In this document: piece by piece, positions 1 to 9,947 of the stretch
Layout of the letters: each line of letters starts with the position of its first letter
Numbering within the stretch: position 1 is the first letter of the stretch
Assembly: GCF_014269225.2 (NCBI RefSeq)
Contig: NZ_CP077097.1
Coordinates: forward strand, 5,157,001 to 5,221,000
Source: Pseudomonas anuradhapurensis
GTDB lineage: Bacteria > Pseudomonadota > Gammaproteobacteria > Pseudomonadales > Pseudomonadaceae
DNA: 64,000 nucleotides
Reading direction: 5' to 3'
Translations under genes and position numbers: made by a program
The notes under the pieces: model-generated
Seen by the model: only the letters and a program-made list of their open reading frames with translations
What the model was told of the DNA's origin: nothing
Database searches by the model: none

Positions 1-531
1 CCCGCCCTGGACCTGGGCTTTGCCAATGGGGTACGGGCCCTGCTGCGCCAGGACCCGGATATCATCATGATCGGCGAAATTCGCGACCGCGAAACTGCCC
101 TGGTGGCGGTACAGGCGGCGCTGACCGGTCATCTGGTGCTATCCACCCTGCATACCAACGACGCCTGCAGTGCAATCACCCGCCTGCAGGAATTGGGCGT
201 GGCCGACTACCTGATCAAGGCGACCCTGGTAGGCGTCATGGCTCAGCGCCTGGTGCGTACGCTGTGCGCAGATTGCCGCGGCGCAGTGACAATGCCCGCC
301 GCCCAGCCCTGCCGTACCTGCCGGGGCACTGGGTTCCACGGCCGCACTGGCTTGTTCGAACTGCTGGTGCCCAGCGATAGCCTGCGCGCACAAATAGGCC
401 CCGGCAGCGATCTGGCCAGTTTGCGGCGCCAGGCAAAGGCCGATGGCCTGCTCGACTTGCGGACTTGTGGGGAGACCAAGGTAGCCTGCGGGCAGACCCG
501 ACAAGAGGAAGTGCTACGGGTCTGTTCGTAG
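1..531 (+). CDS. Type II secretion/type IV pilus-type assembly ATPase (GspE family), 3' part
   Basis: The frame is open from the first base of the window, so the N-terminal part lies upstream. The visible 176 residues cover the end of the secretion ATPase core: a Walker B/Asp-box segment ([18 protein letters not shown]), the His-box LSTLHTNDA, and the QRLVRTLC segment. Two Cys pairs follow (CADC and CRTC), the zinc-finger signature of GspE/PilB proteins, then GRTGLFELL. By family the protein is a cytoplasmic hexameric ATPase powering pseudopilus or pilus assembly. The spacer between the Cys pairs is short, so this is a compact GspE variant. Whether it belongs to a general secretion cluster or a pilus cluster cannot be decided here. 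Family certain, exact system unknown. Confidence 0.85.
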   Translation, partial: PALDLGFANGVRALLRQDPDIIMIGEIRDRETALVAVQAALTGHLVLSTLHTNDACSAITRLQELGVADYLIKATLVGVMAQRLVRTLCADCRGAVTMPAAQPCRTCRGTGFHGRTGLFELLVPSDSLRAQIGPGSDLASLRRQAKADGLLDLRTCGETKVACGQTRQEEVLRVCS

Positions 532-621
532 GCAAAAACGGCTTGTATTCAAGGAACTTAGCTCGTTGCCGCAAATCCAACCGCGCATCTTCAACCCTCA
601 CCCCTTTCGAGGTGTTTCAAC

Positions 622-936
622 ATGCGTCTCAAAACCGCCATCGCCGCCGCTGCCTTGCTTTCGCTGCCTATTGGCTCGGCCATGGCCGATACCTTCTGGC
701 GTAACGTGATGACCACTGGTGCTACCACGGCATCGAGCTACCTGACCTCGGGGGACCACAAGCTGGTGATGGCGGCGCAGGATGACGCCGGCAGCTTCGT
801 GGCCAGCGAAGGCGCGATTCGTGGGCCGTTCCTGGAAGCGGCAATTCGTCAGGCCCGCGCCGAGAACCCGGGCCTGCAGGCCACCGACATGGAACTGGCC
901 AATGCCATTCTGGCCAAGAATGCCGTAGCCGAGTAA
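622..936 (+). CDS. DUF2388 secreted small protein
   Basis: A 104-residue protein with a clear Sec signal peptide (MRLKTAIAAAALLSLPIGSAMA, cleavage predicted after AMA-D). The mature part is about 80 residues and contains TTGATTASSYLTSGDHKL and FVASEGAIRGPFLEAA, which I recognise as the DUF2388 family common in Pseudomonas. The function is unknown and the likely location is the periplasm. A Shine-Dalgarno-like GAGG lies about nine bases before the ATG. It follows the secretion ATPase gene by 90 bases but shows no functional link to it. A perfect 26-base palindrome directly downstream probably ends the transcript. Confidence 0.85.
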   Translation: MRLKTAIAAAALLSLPIGSAMADTFWRNVMTTGATTASSYLTSGDHKLVMAAQDDAGSFVASEGAIRGPFLEAAIRQARAENPGLQATDMELANAILAKNAVAE

Positions 937-946
937 CCGCGTCGCC

Positions 947-972
947 TGCTTCGCGGGCATGCCCGCGAAGCA
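947..972. repeat. REP-type perfect palindrome between convergent genes
   Basis: A perfect 26-base palindrome around the core GCGGGCATGCCCGC lies 10 bases after the DUF2388 stop and 20 bases from the gcvP stop. It carries the same core as the other REP elements in this window but is a symmetric single copy. As a hairpin it could protect or end both convergent transcripts. It has no U-tract, so intrinsic termination is not assured. Confidence 0.7.
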
Positions 973-992
973 TTCAACAGCGATCTGCAGCC

Positions 993-3866
993 CTACCGAT
1001 AAGCCTCCACCGGCACACAAGCACAGAACAGATTCCTGTCCCCATAAACGTTGTCGACCCGGTTCACCGTCGGCCAGTACTTGTGCTGTCGTACGTGAGC
1101 ACTGGGCGCCACCGCCTGCTCCAGGCTATAGGGCCTGTCCCACGCCCCCAGCACGTCAGCTAGCGTATGCGGCGCATGCTTGAGCGGGTTGTTCTCCGCC
1201 GGCCAGTTACCCTCCTGCACTTCGCCGATTTCCGCGCGAATCGCCAGCATCGCCTCGACGAACCGGTCCAGTTCGGCCTTCGACTCACTCTCCGTCGGCT
1301 CGACCATCAGCGTGCCCGGCACCGGGAAGGACATGGTCGGCGCATGGAAGCCATAGTCCATCAGGCGCTTGGCCACATCCTCTTCACTGATACCGGTCAG
1401 CGCCTTCAGGGGGCGCAGGTCGAGGATGCACTCATGCGCCACCCGCTGGTTGCGCCCGCGGTAGAGCACGGGGAAGGCGCCGCTCAACTGGCTGGCCAGG
1501 TAGTTGGCCGAAAGGATCGCCACTTCGCTGGCATCAGCCAGCTGTGGGCCCATCATGGCGATGTACATCCAGCTGATCGGCAAGATGCTCGCACTCCCCC
1601 AGGGCGCGGCACTGACTGCACTGTTGTTCGGCTCCAGGCCGGGTACCGGCACCACCGGGTGGCTGGCAACGAACGGTTTGAGGTGCTCGCGGATGCCGAT
1701 CGGGCCCATGCCGGGGCCGCCACCGCCGTGGGGTATGCAGAACGTCTTGTGCAGGTTCATGTGGGAAACGTCGGCGCCAATATCGGCCGGGCGCGCCAGC
1801 CCCACCTGGGCATTGAGGTTGGCGCCATCCATGTACACCTGGCCACCGTGCTGGTGCACAACTTCGCAGATTTCGCGAATGCCCTCTTCGTATACGCCGT
1901 GGGTCGACGGGTAGGTGATCATCAGGCACGACAGGCGGTCTGCGGCGGCGTGCGCCTTGGCCTTGAGGTCGGCCAGGTCAACGTTGCCATGGTCGTCGCA
2001 ATCAACGATCACCACCTCCATGCCGGCCATCTGCGCCGAGGCCGGGTTTGTACCGTGGGCTGAGGACGGGATCAGGCACAAGGTGCGTTGCGGCTGGTGA
2101 CGGCTGCGGTGGTAGCGGGTGATGGCCATCAGGCCGGCATATTCGCCCTGGGCACCGGAATTGGGCTGCATGCAGATGGCATCGAAGCCGGTAATGGCGC
2201 ACAACCAGCTTTCCAGTTCGTCGATCATCGCCTTGTAGCCGGCGGCCTGGGCGGCTGGGGCAAACGGGTGCAACTGAGCAAAGCCCGGCCAGGTGATAGG
2301 GATCATCTCGCTGGTGGCGTTGAGCTTCATGGTGCACGAGCCCAGCGGGATCATCGACTGGTTCAGCGCCAGGTCCTTGTTCTCCAGCTGCTTGAGGTAG
2401 CGCAGCATTTCGGTTTCGCTGTGGTGCAGGTTGAACACCGGGTGCGCGAGGAACGGCGTGCGCCGCACCAGACTCGCTGGAATCCCTTCGGGCAGGGCGA
2501 GCTGGTCGAGAGCGGCAATGTCCAGGCCGTGGTCCACGCCCAGGAAGATGTCGAACAGGCGCAGCACCGTCTGCTCCGAACAGGTCTCGTCAAGGCTCAC
2601 GCCCAGGCGCCCGCGGCCAAGGATACGCAAATTGACCTGCGCAGCTTCGGCGCTTTCGATGATGGCCGCCTGGGCGCCACCGACATCCACGGTCAGCGTG
2701 TCGAAGAAATGCTGGTTCAACCGCCGGATACCCTTGGCTTCGAGGCCGGCGGCCAGGATGAAGGTCAACCGATGCACACGCTGGGCGATGCGCTGCAGGC
2801 CTTCGGGGCCATGGTAGACCGCGTAGAAGCCGGCAATGTTGGCCAGCAGCACCTGCGCCGTGCAGATGTTGGAGTTGGCCTTTTCGCGGCGAATATGCTG
2901 CTCGCGGGTTTGCAGGGCCATGCGCAGGGCGGTGTTGCCACGGGCATCGCGCGATACGCCGATGATGCGCCCCGGCATGGCCCGCTTGTAGTCGTCGCGA
3001 CAGGCGAAATAGGCCGCATGAGGGCCGCCATACCCCATCGGTACGCCAAAGCGCTGGGTCGAACCCAGTACCACATCCGCACCCAGTTCCCCAGGCGGCG
3101 CCAACAGCACGAGGCTGAGCAGGTCCGCCGCCACACAGGCCAGTGCATGCTGGCTGTGCAACTGGTCGATCAGCGGGCGCAGGTCGCGTACTTCGCCATG
3201 AGTGTCGGGGTACTGCAGCAAAGCACCGAATACCGCGTGTTTGCCAAGGTTATCCACAGCGTCGACGATCAGTTCGAAGCCAAAGCCCTCAGCGCGAGTC
3301 TTCAGCACCGACAGGGTCTGCGGGTGGCAATGTTCGTCGGCAAAGAAGGCTTTGCTCTTGTTGCGTGCCACCCGCTTGGCCAATGCCATGGCTTCGGCGG
3401 CAGCAGTAGCCTCGTCGAGCAGCGAGGCATTGGCCAGGGCCAGCCCGGTAAGGTCGATGACCATCTGCTGGAAATTCAGCAGCGCCTCCAGCCGGCCTTG
3501 GGCGATTTCGGGCTGATACGGGGTATAGGCGGTGTACCAGCCGGGGTTTTCCAGCACGTTGCGCAGGATGACCGTCGGCGTGATGGTGCCGTGGTAGCCC
3601 ATGCCGATCAGGCTCGTCCAGACCTGGTTCTGTTCGGCGTAGCTGGCGAGTTTGGCCAGGGCGGCCTGTTCGTCCAGCGCAGCGGGCAAGTCGAGCGGGC
3701 GATCGAGACGGATGTCTGGCGGTACGGTCTGCTCGATCAGCTCACTGCGGCTGGCGACGCCAAGCGCATTGAGCATGGCCTGCTGCTCTGCAGCATCGGG
3801 GCCCAGGTGACGACGCAGGAAAGGGTTGGGCTCTTGCAGTTGATGCAGGGATGGCGACTGGGACAT
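993..3866 (-). CDS. gcvP: Glycine dehydrogenase (decarboxylating), P-protein
   Basis: A 957-residue P-protein, the same length as the E. coli enzyme. It decarboxylates glycine with pyridoxal phosphate and passes the aminomethyl group to the lipoyl arm of GcvH. The PLP lysine is K707 in [21 protein letters not shown], followed by the glycine-rich cofactor loop. The N-terminal half starts with FLRRHLGPD, typical of the family. It is the last gene of gcvT-gcvH-gcvP; about 210 bases holding a REP pair separate it from gcvH, so transcript levels may differ. AGGAAGAG lies about 10 bases before the ATG. Very long open frames exist on the opposite strand across this gene but are shadows of its codon use. 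Confidence 0.98.
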   Translation of the reverse strand: MSQSPSLHQLQEPNPFLRRHLGPDAAEQQAMLNALGVASRSELIEQTVPPDIRLDRPLDLPAALDEQAALAKLASYAEQNQVWTSLIGMGYHGTITPTVILRNVLENPGWYTAYTPYQPEIAQGRLEALLNFQQMVIDLTGLALANASLLDEATAAAEAMALAKRVARNKSKAFFADEHCHPQTLSVLKTRAEGFGFELIVDAVDNLGKHAVFGALLQYPDTHGEVRDLRPLIDQLHSQHALACVAADLLSLVLLAPPGELGADVVLGSTQRFGVPMGYGGPHAAYFACRDDYKRAMPGRIIGVSRDARGNTALRMALQTREQHIRREKANSNICTAQVLLANIAGFYAVYHGPEGLQRIAQRVHRLTFILAAGLEAKGIRRLNQHFFDTLTVDVGGAQAAIIESAEAAQVNLRILGRGRLGVSLDETCSEQTVLRLFDIFLGVDHGLDIAALDQLALPEGIPASLVRRTPFLAHPVFNLHHSETEMLRYLKQLENKDLALNQSMIPLGSCTMKLNATSEMIPITWPGFAQLHPFAPAAQAAGYKAMIDELESWLCAITGFDAICMQPNSGAQGEYAGLMAITRYHRSRHQPQRTLCLIPSSAHGTNPASAQMAGMEVVIVDCDDHGNVDLADLKAKAHAAADRLSCLMITYPSTHGVYEEGIREICEVVHQHGGQVYMDGANLNAQVGLARPADIGADVSHMNLHKTFCIPHGGGGPGMGPIGIREHLKPFVASHPVVPVPGLEPNNSAVSAAPWGSASILPISWMYIAMMGPQLADASEVAILSANYLASQLSGAFPVLYRGRNQRVAHECILDLRPLKALTGISEEDVAKRLMDYGFHAPTMSFPVPGTLMVEPTESESKAELDRFVEAMLAIRAEIGEVQEGNWPAENNPLKHAPHTLADVLGAWDRPYSLEQAVAPSAHVRQHKYWPTVNRVDNVYGDRNLFCACVPVEAYR

Positions 3867-3965
3867 GACGACGCTCTCTTCCTGGAACAGCTCTCATGGA
3901 GACTTACAAGTCTAGGAAGGGATTGCCGATTGTGCGGGGAAACTTGTTTTCGCCTGGCGACTGCC

Positions 3966-4066
3966 GGGGGCGCTTTGCGCCCCTATCGCGACACAAGGCC
4001 GCTCCTACAATGGATCGCGATCGCCTATAGGACCGGCCTGGTGTCGATAGGGCTGCGAAACAGCCC
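3966..4066. repeat. Inverted pair of REP elements (CGACACAAGGCCGC type) between gcvH and gcvP
   Basis: Two copies of the second REP family face each other. At 3966-4008 a GGGGCGC..GCGCCCC stem is followed by ATCGCGACACAAGGCCGCTC. At 4023-4066 is a diverged reverse copy ending in GGGCTGCGAAACAGCCC. The pair lies inside the gcv operon in the 214-base gcvH-gcvP gap, where it could act as an mRNA-stabilising or attenuating structure. Confidence 0.75.
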
Positions 4067-4080
4067 CAAGGATCCTGCTG

Positions 4081-4464
4081 TTACTCGCCGATGGCAGCCT
4101 TGTAGCCAGCAGCATCCAGCAGCTTGTCCAGCTCGGCCGGGTTGCTTGGCTTCAGCTTGAAGATCCACGCTTCGTAAGGTGCTTCGTTGAGCAGTCCCGG
4201 GCTTTCAGCCAGCTCCTCGTTGACCGCAATCACTTCGCCACCCACCGGGGCATAGATGTCCGAAGCGGCCTTCACCGACTCGACCACACCGGCGGCGTCG
4301 CCAGCGCCAAACGCCTTGCCGACCTCGGCCAGTTCGACGAACACCACGTCACCCAGGGCTTCCTGGGCGTGGTCGCTGATACCCACGGTCACAGTGCCGT
4401 CGGCTTCCAGGCGGGCCCACTCATGGCTTTTGGCATAACGCAGGTCGCTAGGGATATCGCTCAT
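4081..4464 (-). CDS. gcvH: Glycine cleavage system H protein
   Basis: A 127-residue lipoyl carrier protein. The lipoylated lysine is K65 in [15 protein letters not shown], the conserved ESVKAxSD context. It carries the aminomethyl group from GcvP to GcvT and is reoxidised by lipoamide dehydrogenase, whose gene is not in the window. GAGGAATT lies about eight bases before the ATG. It is the middle gene of the operon, 51 bases downstream of gcvT. Confidence 0.98.
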   Translation of the reverse strand: MSDIPSDLRYAKSHEWARLEADGTVTVGISDHAQEALGDVVFVELAEVGKAFGAGDAAGVVESVKAASDIYAPVGGEVIAVNEELAESPGLLNEAPYEAWIFKLKPSNPAELDKLLDAAGYKAAIGE

Positions 4465-4515
4465 GTCTTGAATTCCTCGATTGGCTCAGCGGTACGCCCG
4501 CCGGTTGAAAATTGT

Positions 4516-5598
4516 TCAGATCAGGATCTTGCCGTGGCGCACGAAGGTCGGTTTGACCACCCGCACCGGGTACCACTTACCGCGAATTTCCACCTCGGCC
4601 CGGTCGCCGGTGGCCATGGGTACGCGTGCAAGGGCAATGGACTTGCTCAGCGTAGGCGAGAAACTACCACTGGTGATCTCCCCTTCGCCAATCCCTGCCA
4701 CCCGGACCACCTGGTGGGCACGCAGTACACCACGCTCTTCCAGCACCAGGCCGACCAGTTTTTCCTGTACACCTTGTTCGATTTCCGCCAGCAGGCCGGC
4801 GCGGCCGATGAAGTCGCGCTCGGCGGGCTCCCAGGCGATGCTCCAGCCCAGGTTGGAAGTGAGTGGTGTGTGTGCTTCGTCGATGTCCTGGCCGTACAGG
4901 TTCATGCCGGCTTCCAGGCGCAGGGTGTCGCGGGCGCCAAGGCCGCTTGGGGCAATACCGGCGCCGACCAGGTCGTTGAAGAAGGCCACGGCCTGCTCGC
5001 CAGGAAGGATGATCTCCAGGCCGTCTTCACCTGTATACCCGGTGCGGGCAATGAACCAGTCGCCTTCGGCAATGCCCTCGAATGGGCGCAGTTCGCGAAT
5101 CAGCGCGGCGCGCGCAGGGCTGAGCAGGGCAGCGACCTTTTCGCGTGCATGCGGGCCCTGGATGGCGAGGATGGCCAGATCGGGACGGGCCCGGAAATCC
5201 ACGGCAAAACCGGCACGCTGTGCGGCCAGCCAATCGAGTACCTTGGCCCGGGTGGCGGCGTTGGTGACCAGGCGGTAGCCGGTTTCGGTGCGGTAGACGA
5301 TCAGGTCGTCGATGACCTTGCCCTGCTCCTGCAGCAACGGGCTGTACAGTGCCTTGCCGATATCGTCGAGACGGGCCACGTCGTTGGCCAGCAGGCGCTG
5401 CAACCAGGCAGTGGCGTCGCTGCCGTCGACATCGATCACGGTCATGTGGGACACATCGAACACCCCGCAATCGCTGCGCACCTGATGGTGCTCCTCGACC
5501 TGCGAGCCATAGTGCAGGGGCATGTCCCAGCCACCGAAATCGACCGTCTTGGCGCCCAGCGCCAGGTGCAGGTCGTACAAAAGCGTGCGCTGTCCCAT
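4516..5598 (-). CDS. gcvT: Aminomethyltransferase (glycine cleavage T protein)
   Basis: A 360-residue T-protein that transfers the methylene group from aminomethyl-lipoyl-GcvH to tetrahydrofolate and releases ammonia. The frame continues upstream to 5829, but the start at 5598 ([27 protein letters not shown]) matches family N-termini and has GGAG well spaced before it. Family landmarks are FDVSHM near the N-terminus, [13 protein letters not shown] in the middle and the C-terminal barrel with [12 protein letters not shown]. It is the first gene of the gcvTHP operon. No glycine-riboswitch-like sequence is visible in the 125-base leader. Confidence 0.97.
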   Translation of the reverse strand: MGQRTLLYDLHLALGAKTVDFGGWDMPLHYGSQVEEHHQVRSDCGVFDVSHMTVIDVDGSDATAWLQRLLANDVARLDDIGKALYSPLLQEQGKVIDDLIVYRTETGYRLVTNAATRAKVLDWLAAQRAGFAVDFRARPDLAILAIQGPHAREKVAALLSPARAALIRELRPFEGIAEGDWFIARTGYTGEDGLEIILPGEQAVAFFNDLVGAGIAPSGLGARDTLRLEAGMNLYGQDIDEAHTPLTSNLGWSIAWEPAERDFIGRAGLLAEIEQGVQEKLVGLVLEERGVLRAHQVVRVAGIGEGEITSGSFSPTLSKSIALARVPMATGDRAEVEIRGKWYPVRVVKPTFVRHGKILI

Positions 5599-5692
5599 GG
5601 GTTTCTCCTTCCGGGCGTGGCGAAGCGGCGGCGGTCGATGACGTTGGGTCGTCAGCTCTTCTTGTACAGGACCCGCCGCGCGAGTGCCGCGC

Positions 5693-5720
5693 ATTGTAGC
5701 CGCAAGGGCGCGGGCTGACA
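5693..5720 (-). promoter_or_regulatory. Candidate sigma-70 promoter of gcvTHP
   Basis: Read on the minus strand: TGTCAG, a 16-base spacer, then TACAAT, followed by a very GC-rich discriminator. It sits about 95 bases before the gcvT start and right after the stop of the iron permease gene. The -10 is 5/6 to consensus and the -35 is weak. This is a pattern match only. Confidence 0.4.
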
Positions 5721-5723
5721 CCC

Positions 5724-7346
5724 TCAGTGACTGTGACCGGGTCGACGAGCCGAACGGCGAATCAGGCCGATGACCGGCAGCAACCCCACCAGCACCAGGC
5801 TCAGTGCCGGCAGCGATGCACGTGCCCACTCACCCTCGCTGGTCATCTCGAACACCCGCACGGCCAGGGTGTCCCAGCCGAACGGGCGCATCAGCAAGGT
5901 GGCCGGCATTTCCTTGAGGACGTCGACGAATACCAGCAAGGCGGCGCTGAGGGCACCCGGTACCAGCAGCGGCAGATACACCTTGAAAAACAATCTCATG
6001 CCACCGACACCCAGACTGCGCGATGCCTCGGGAAGCGACGGGCGAATACGCTCCAGGCTGCTTTCCAGCGGCCCGTAAGCCACCGCGATGAAGCGCACCA
6101 GGTAGGCCAGCAGCAACGCAGCAAGGCTACCCAGCAATAGTGGCTTGCCAGCCCCGCCCAGCCAGCTGGACAGCGGGATGACCAGCTGGTTATCGAGGTA
6201 GCTGAAGGCCAGCATGATCGATACCGCCAGCACCGAACCAGGCAAGGCATAGCCCAGGTTGGCCAGGCCGACCCCGGCGCGGATGGCATTCGTCGGTGCC
6301 TGGCGCCGTGCAAAGGCCAGCAGCAGCGCCACGCTCACCGTGACCAGCGCCGCCATGCCGCCCAGGTACAGGGTGTGCAGCACCAGGCCGACGTAGCGCT
6401 CGTCCAGGTCATGCCGGCCGCGCTGCCAGAACCAGCTCAGCAGTTGCAACAGCGGGATGACGAAGGCGCAGGCGAACACCAGCAGGCACCAGCCACTGGC
6501 CAGCAACGCCTTGATCCCACGCAGGTGGTACAGCGCCTGCCCGCGCGGGCGCTCGTTGCCGCTGCGGCTGGCGCCGCGTGCCCGGCGTTCGCCGTACAGC
6601 ACCAGCATCACCGCCAGCAACAGCAGGCTGGCCAGCTGGGCTGCGCTGGACAGGCTGAAGAAGCCGTACCAGGTCTTGTAGATGGCGGTGGTGAAGGTGT
6701 CGAAGTTGAACACCGCCACGGCGCCGAAGTCCGCCAGGGTTTCCATCAACGCCAGGGCTATCCCGGCGCCGATAGCCGGCCGCGCCATGGGCAGCGCCAC
6801 GCGCCAGAATGCTTGCAGCGGGGACAGCCCAAGCACCCGCGCCGCTTCCATCAGGCCTTTGCCCTGGGCCAGGAAGGCGCTGCGCGCCAGCAGGTAGACA
6901 TAGGGGTAGAACACCAGCACCAGCACGATGATCACCCCACCGGTCGAACGCACCCGCGGCAGGCGCATTGGCCCGAACAGCTCGCGCAAGGCGCTTTGTA
7001 CCGGGCCGGCGAAGTCCAGCAGGCCAACGAAGACGAACGCCAGCACGTAGGCAGGGATGGCGAACGGGAGCATCAGCGCCCAGTCCAGCCAGCGCCGGCC
7101 GGGGAACTCGCAGAGGCTGGTCAGCCAGGCCAGGCTGACACCCAGCAGGGTGACGCCGATGCCAACGCCCACCACCAGCGTCAGGGTATTGCCCAGCAGG
7201 CGGCTCATCTGGGTGTCGAGCAGGTGCGACCAGATCTGCAGGTCGATCGACTGCCACGACAGCAGCAACACGCTCAGGGGCAGGAGCACCAGGGCGGCGA
7301 TCAGGGCGACCGGGAGGTACCAGCGGCGTTGGGCGGTGTGCGGCAA
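5724..7346 (-). CDS. Iron(III) ABC transporter permease (FbpB/AfuB-like, two fused permease halves)
   Basis: An inner-membrane permease of about 540 residues with roughly twelve hydrophobic segments. Two binding-protein-dependent transport domains are fused in tandem, as in FbpB-type ferric importers. Each half has an EAA-type loop: [22 protein letters not shown] and [22 protein letters not shown]. The only upstream ATG (7424) would place a REP palindrome inside the coding region, so I chose the TTG at 7346 ([19 protein letters not shown]). That start is uncertain. It lies downstream of the binding-protein gene on the same strand, with a REP pair between. No ATP-binding subunit gene is next to it. 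Confidence 0.85.
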   Translation of the reverse strand: MPHTAQRRWYLPVALIAALVLLPLSVLLLSWQSIDLQIWSHLLDTQMSRLLGNTLTLVVGVGIGVTLLGVSLAWLTSLCEFPGRRWLDWALMLPFAIPAYVLAFVFVGLLDFAGPVQSALRELFGPMRLPRVRSTGGVIIVLVLVFYPYVYLLARSAFLAQGKGLMEAARVLGLSPLQAFWRVALPMARPAIGAGIALALMETLADFGAVAVFNFDTFTTAIYKTWYGFFSLSSAAQLASLLLLAVMLVLYGERRARGASRSGNERPRGQALYHLRGIKALLASGWCLLVFACAFVIPLLQLLSWFWQRGRHDLDERYVGLVLHTLYLGGMAALVTVSVALLLAFARRQAPTNAIRAGVGLANLGYALPGSVLAVSIMLAFSYLDNQLVIPLSSWLGGAGKPLLLGSLAALLLAYLVRFIAVAYGPLESSLERIRPSLPEASRSLGVGGMRLFFKVYLPLLVPGALSAALLVFVDVLKEMPATLLMRPFGWDTLAVRVFEMTSEGEWARASLPALSLVLVGLLPVIGLIRRSARRPGHSH

Positions 7347-7387
7347 GTAGAATGTCTCTGTGGATGATTTGCGACCGCCTTGCGGTC

Positions 7388-7471
7388 GTTCGCGGGCATG
7401 CCCGCTCCCACAGGGACCCCACATGCGCCAAAGGCAGTGGCCAACCTGTAGCAGCGGGCGTGCCCGCGAAA
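7388..7471. repeat. Inverted pair of REP elements (GCGGGCATGCCCGC type)
   Basis: A copy at 7388-7412 reads TTCGCGGGCATGCCCGCTCC plus CACA. An inverted, slightly changed copy lies at 7448-7471 (AGCGGGCGTGCCCGCGAA). They fill the 161-base gap between the iron-binding-protein gene and the permease gene, within one probable transcript. Confidence 0.75.
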
Positions 7472-7507
7472 AGGCCTGATAAGCCCCGGAAGGATAAAGC
7501 CTGGCGC

Positions 7508-8509
7508 TTAGTTCCAGCCAGCCCGGTCCATCAAGCGAATCGCTTCAGCCTGACGCTTGCCGGCGATCTCCACCGGAATGCTGTCGGCCTTGAAGCTGCC
7601 CCACGCCGCCACTTCGTCCGATGGCTTGACCTTGGGGTTGGCCGGGAACTCCTGGTTGATGTCGGCAAACAGCTTCTGCGCCTCTTCAGTAGTCATCCAT
7701 TCCACCAGTTTCTTCGCCGCCTCCGGGTGTGGCGCATGCTTGGTCAGGCCGATGCCGGACAGGTTCACGTGCACGCCACGGTCACCCTGGTTGGGCCAGA
7801 AGATCTTCACCGGCAGTTTCGGGTTCTGCTGGTGCAGCCGGCCGTAGTAATAGGTGTTGACCACGCCCACGTCGCACTGGCCGGCCTCGATGGCCTGGAT
7901 CACCGCGTTGTCATCGGAGAACACGTCGGTGGACAGGTTGTTGACCCAGCCTTTGACGATCTGCTCGGTCTTCGCCTCGCCGTGGGTCTCGATCAGGGTG
8001 GCAGTCAGCGACTGGTTGTACACCTTCTTTGCCGTACGCAGGCACAGGCGGCCTTCCCACTGTTTGTCGGCCAGGGCCTCGTAGGTGCTCAACTCCTCCG
8101 GCTTGACCCGCTCGGTGGAGTAGATGATGGTGCGCGCGCGCAGGCTCAGGCCAGTCCAGTCGTGCGACGAAGCGCGGTACTGCGGCGGGATGTTGCGGTC
8201 GATGATGTCGGACTGGATCGGCTGCAGGATGCCCATCTGCTCGGCCTGCCACAGGTTACCGGCATCGACGGTCAGCAGCAGGTCGGCCACGCCGTTGTCG
8301 CCCTCGGCCTTGATGCGTTGCATCAGTGGGGCCTCCTTGTCGGTGATGAACTTGATCTTCACCCCGGTCTTGGCGGTATAGGCATCGAACACTGGCTTGA
8401 TCAGCTCGTCGATGCGCGAGGAGTACACCACCACTTCGTCCGCCGCCTGGGCAGTGCCGCCGAACAGGGTCAGGGCCAGGGCGGCCAGTAGGGGCTTGCG
8501 TGGCAACAT
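7508..8509 (-). CDS. Periplasmic iron(III)-binding protein of ABC importer (FbpA/FutA-like)
   Basis: A 333-residue precursor with a signal peptide ([22 protein letters not shown], cut before [10 protein letters not shown]). The fold is a class of extracellular solute-binding protein; [10 protein letters not shown] near the N-terminus and [10 protein letters not shown] near the middle match FbpA-type ferric-binding proteins, where tandem tyrosines bind Fe3+. The frame is open to 8572, but GAGGAG eight bases before 8509 and the signal peptide fix the start. It probably delivers iron to the downstream permease. A Fur-like site lies 37 bases upstream, suggesting iron repression. Confidence 0.93.
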   Translation of the reverse strand: MLPRKPLLAALALTLFGGTAQAADEVVVYSSRIDELIKPVFDAYTAKTGVKIKFITDKEAPLMQRIKAEGDNGVADLLLTVDAGNLWQAEQMGILQPIQSDIIDRNIPPQYRASSHDWTGLSLRARTIIYSTERVKPEELSTYEALADKQWEGRLCLRTAKKVYNQSLTATLIETHGEAKTEQIVKGWVNNLSTDVFSDDNAVIQAIEAGQCDVGVVNTYYYGRLHQQNPKLPVKIFWPNQGDRGVHVNLSGIGLTKHAPHPEAAKKLVEWMTTEEAQKLFADINQEFPANPKVKPSDEVAAWGSFKADSIPVEIAGKRQAEAIRLMDRAGWN

Positions 8510-8545
8510 GGAAAGCGCTCCTCGGATCGTATGAGAGGCGCAAAT

Positions 8546-8564
8546 GGTAGTGAATCCCATTTTC
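8546..8564 (-). promoter_or_regulatory. Candidate Fur box upstream of iron-binding-protein gene
   Basis: On the minus strand the 19-mer GAAAATGGGATTCACTACC matches the Fur consensus GATAATGATAATCATTATC at 13 of 19 positions. It also sits within an AAATGG-N9-CCATTT inverted repeat on the plus strand. It is 37 bases before the start codon, where it would overlap a promoter. Position and gene function support it, but this is a hand match. Confidence 0.45.
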
Positions 8565-8620
8565 CGGCTCATCTACCTAGCCGTTACTGGATGTTGCAGA
8601 GGGATAACAGTTGCGAGGTT

Positions 8621-8708
8621 CCTGTGGGAGCGGGCATGCCCGCGAACACCGGCAAAGCCGGCGCCATACACCGCGTTGCCTGTTTCGCGGGCATGCCCGC
8701 TCCCACAG
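8621..8708. repeat. Inverted pair of REP elements (GCGGGCATGCCCGC type)
   Basis: CTGTGGGAGCGGGCATGCCC plus GCGAA (8621-8646) and its reverse copy (8682-8708) flank a small ACCGGC..GCCGG hairpin. The pair lies between the ubiI stop and the iron-binding-protein gene on the same strand, so it probably marks the end of the ubi operon. Confidence 0.8.
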
Positions 8709-8720
8709 ATTCCAGCAATC

Positions 8721-9944
8721 TCATGCCTTGGCGAGATCCGGCAGATCACCGGTCAAACCCAGCGCCTGGCGCACGAACAGCGCCTTGGCCTCCGGCATCT
8801 GCTGCACCAGCTTCAAGCCAGTGTTACGTAACCAGCGCAACGGCAACGGGTTGGCCTGGAACAACCGCTCGAACCCTTCCATCGCCGCCATCAGCGCCAG
8901 GTTGTGCGGCATGCGTCGGCGCTCGTAACGGCTCAGCACTTTCACATCCGCCAGCCGCTCGCCACGCTCGCAGGCATTTACCAGCACCTCGGCCAGCACT
9001 GCCGCATCGAGGAAGCCCAGGTTGACACCCTGCCCGGCCAACGGGTGAATGGTATGCGCGGCATCGCCGATCAAGGCCAGGCCTTCATCCACATAACGCT
9101 TGGCATGGCGCTGGCGCAACGGCACGCACACCCGCGGGTCGGCCTGCAGGACATCCCCCAGGCGCCCCTCGAAAGCCTGCTGCAGGGCCTTCACGAAGGC
9201 CGCTTCATCCAATGCCATCAACTGCTCGGCATGCTCCGGCGTGGTCGACCAGACGATCGAGCACCAGTCCTGCTGGCCATCGCGGGTCAACGGCAGGAAC
9301 GCCAACGGCCCTTCATCGGTGAAACGCTGCCAGGCCGTGGCCTGGTGCCCGGCGCTGCAACGCACGCTGGTGACGATGGCATGGTGCAGGTAATCCCACT
9401 CGCGGGTTTCGCAACCAGCCAGACGGCGCACCGCCGAGTTGGCGCCGTCGGCGGCGATCACCAGCGGCGTGCGCAGCTGACGGCCGTCGGCCAGGGTCAG
9501 CAGCCATTCATCGCCCGAGCGGCGCAACTGTTCGAGCCGCGCGTTGGCTAGCAGGCCGATGTCACTGTCATGCAGGCGCTCCAGCAGGCCATCCTGCACC
9601 ACCCGGTTCTCGACGATGTGGCCAAGTACCTGGGCATGCACGCTGGCAGCCGAGAAGTGAATCTGGCCGGTGCCACTGCCGTCCCACACATGCATGTCCG
9701 AGTAGGGCGTAGCGCGCCGCCGGGCAATGCCATCCCAGGCGCCCAGGCGTTCGAGGATGCGCTGGCTGGCCGCCGACAGCGCGCTGACTCGCGGTTCGAA
9801 CGGGGCCTGGGCATCGAACGGCTTGACCGCCAGCGGGCCACCGTCGAGCAAGAGGATTTGCAGGCCGCTGTGGCGTAACGCCAGGGCCAGGGCGCTGCCG
9901 ACCATACCGGCACCGACAATCAACAGATCTGCGCGCATTTCCAT
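8721..9944 (-). CDS. ubiI: FAD-dependent ubiquinone biosynthesis hydroxylase (UbiI/VisC type)
   Basis: A 407-residue flavoprotein monooxygenase of the UbiH/UbiF/UbiI/COQ6 family. The N-terminal FAD dinucleotide fold is LLIVGAGMVGSALALAL. The second FAD motif is GLALIGDAAHTIHPLAGQGVNL, and the family motif FEPRVSALS is also present. Synteny ygfB-pepP-ubiH-(DUF4442)-ubiI matches E. coli, where this gene does the C5 hydroxylation of the benzoquinone ring. ATG at 9944 or 9938 are both possible starts; the upstream stop is only three bases away, so translation is probably coupled. Which ring carbon it oxidises in this organism is inferred from synteny. Confidence 0.9.
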   Translation of the reverse strand: MEMRADLLIVGAGMVGSALALALRHSGLQILLLDGGPLAVKPFDAQAPFEPRVSALSAASQRILERLGAWDGIARRRATPYSDMHVWDGSGTGQIHFSAASVHAQVLGHIVENRVVQDGLLERLHDSDIGLLANARLEQLRRSGDEWLLTLADGRQLRTPLVIAADGANSAVRRLAGCETREWDYLHHAIVTSVRCSAGHQATAWQRFTDEGPLAFLPLTRDGQQDWCSIVWSTTPEHAEQLMALDEAAFVKALQQAFEGRLGDVLQADPRVCVPLRQRHAKRYVDEGLALIGDAAHTIHPLAGQGVNLGFLDAAVLAEVLVNACERGERLADVKVLSRYERRRMPHNLALMAAMEGFERLFQANPLPLRWLRNTGLKLVQQMPEAKALFVRQALGLTGDLPDLAKA

Positions 9945-9947
9945 GCC

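Noticed and set aside
2088..4160. 690-codon open frame on the plus strand opposite gcvP
   Set aside because: It is a mirror of the GC-rich codon use of gcvP, has a His/Gln/Arg-heavy composition, no Shine-Dalgarno and no recognisable domain.
5599..5723. Possible glycine riboswitch before gcvT
   Set aside because: The leader lacks the conserved glycine aptamer core and is too short for a tandem aptamer.
7347..7424. N-terminal extension of the iron permease from the ATG at 7424
   Set aside because: It would place a REP palindrome in coding sequence and adds residues without similarity to permease N-termini.
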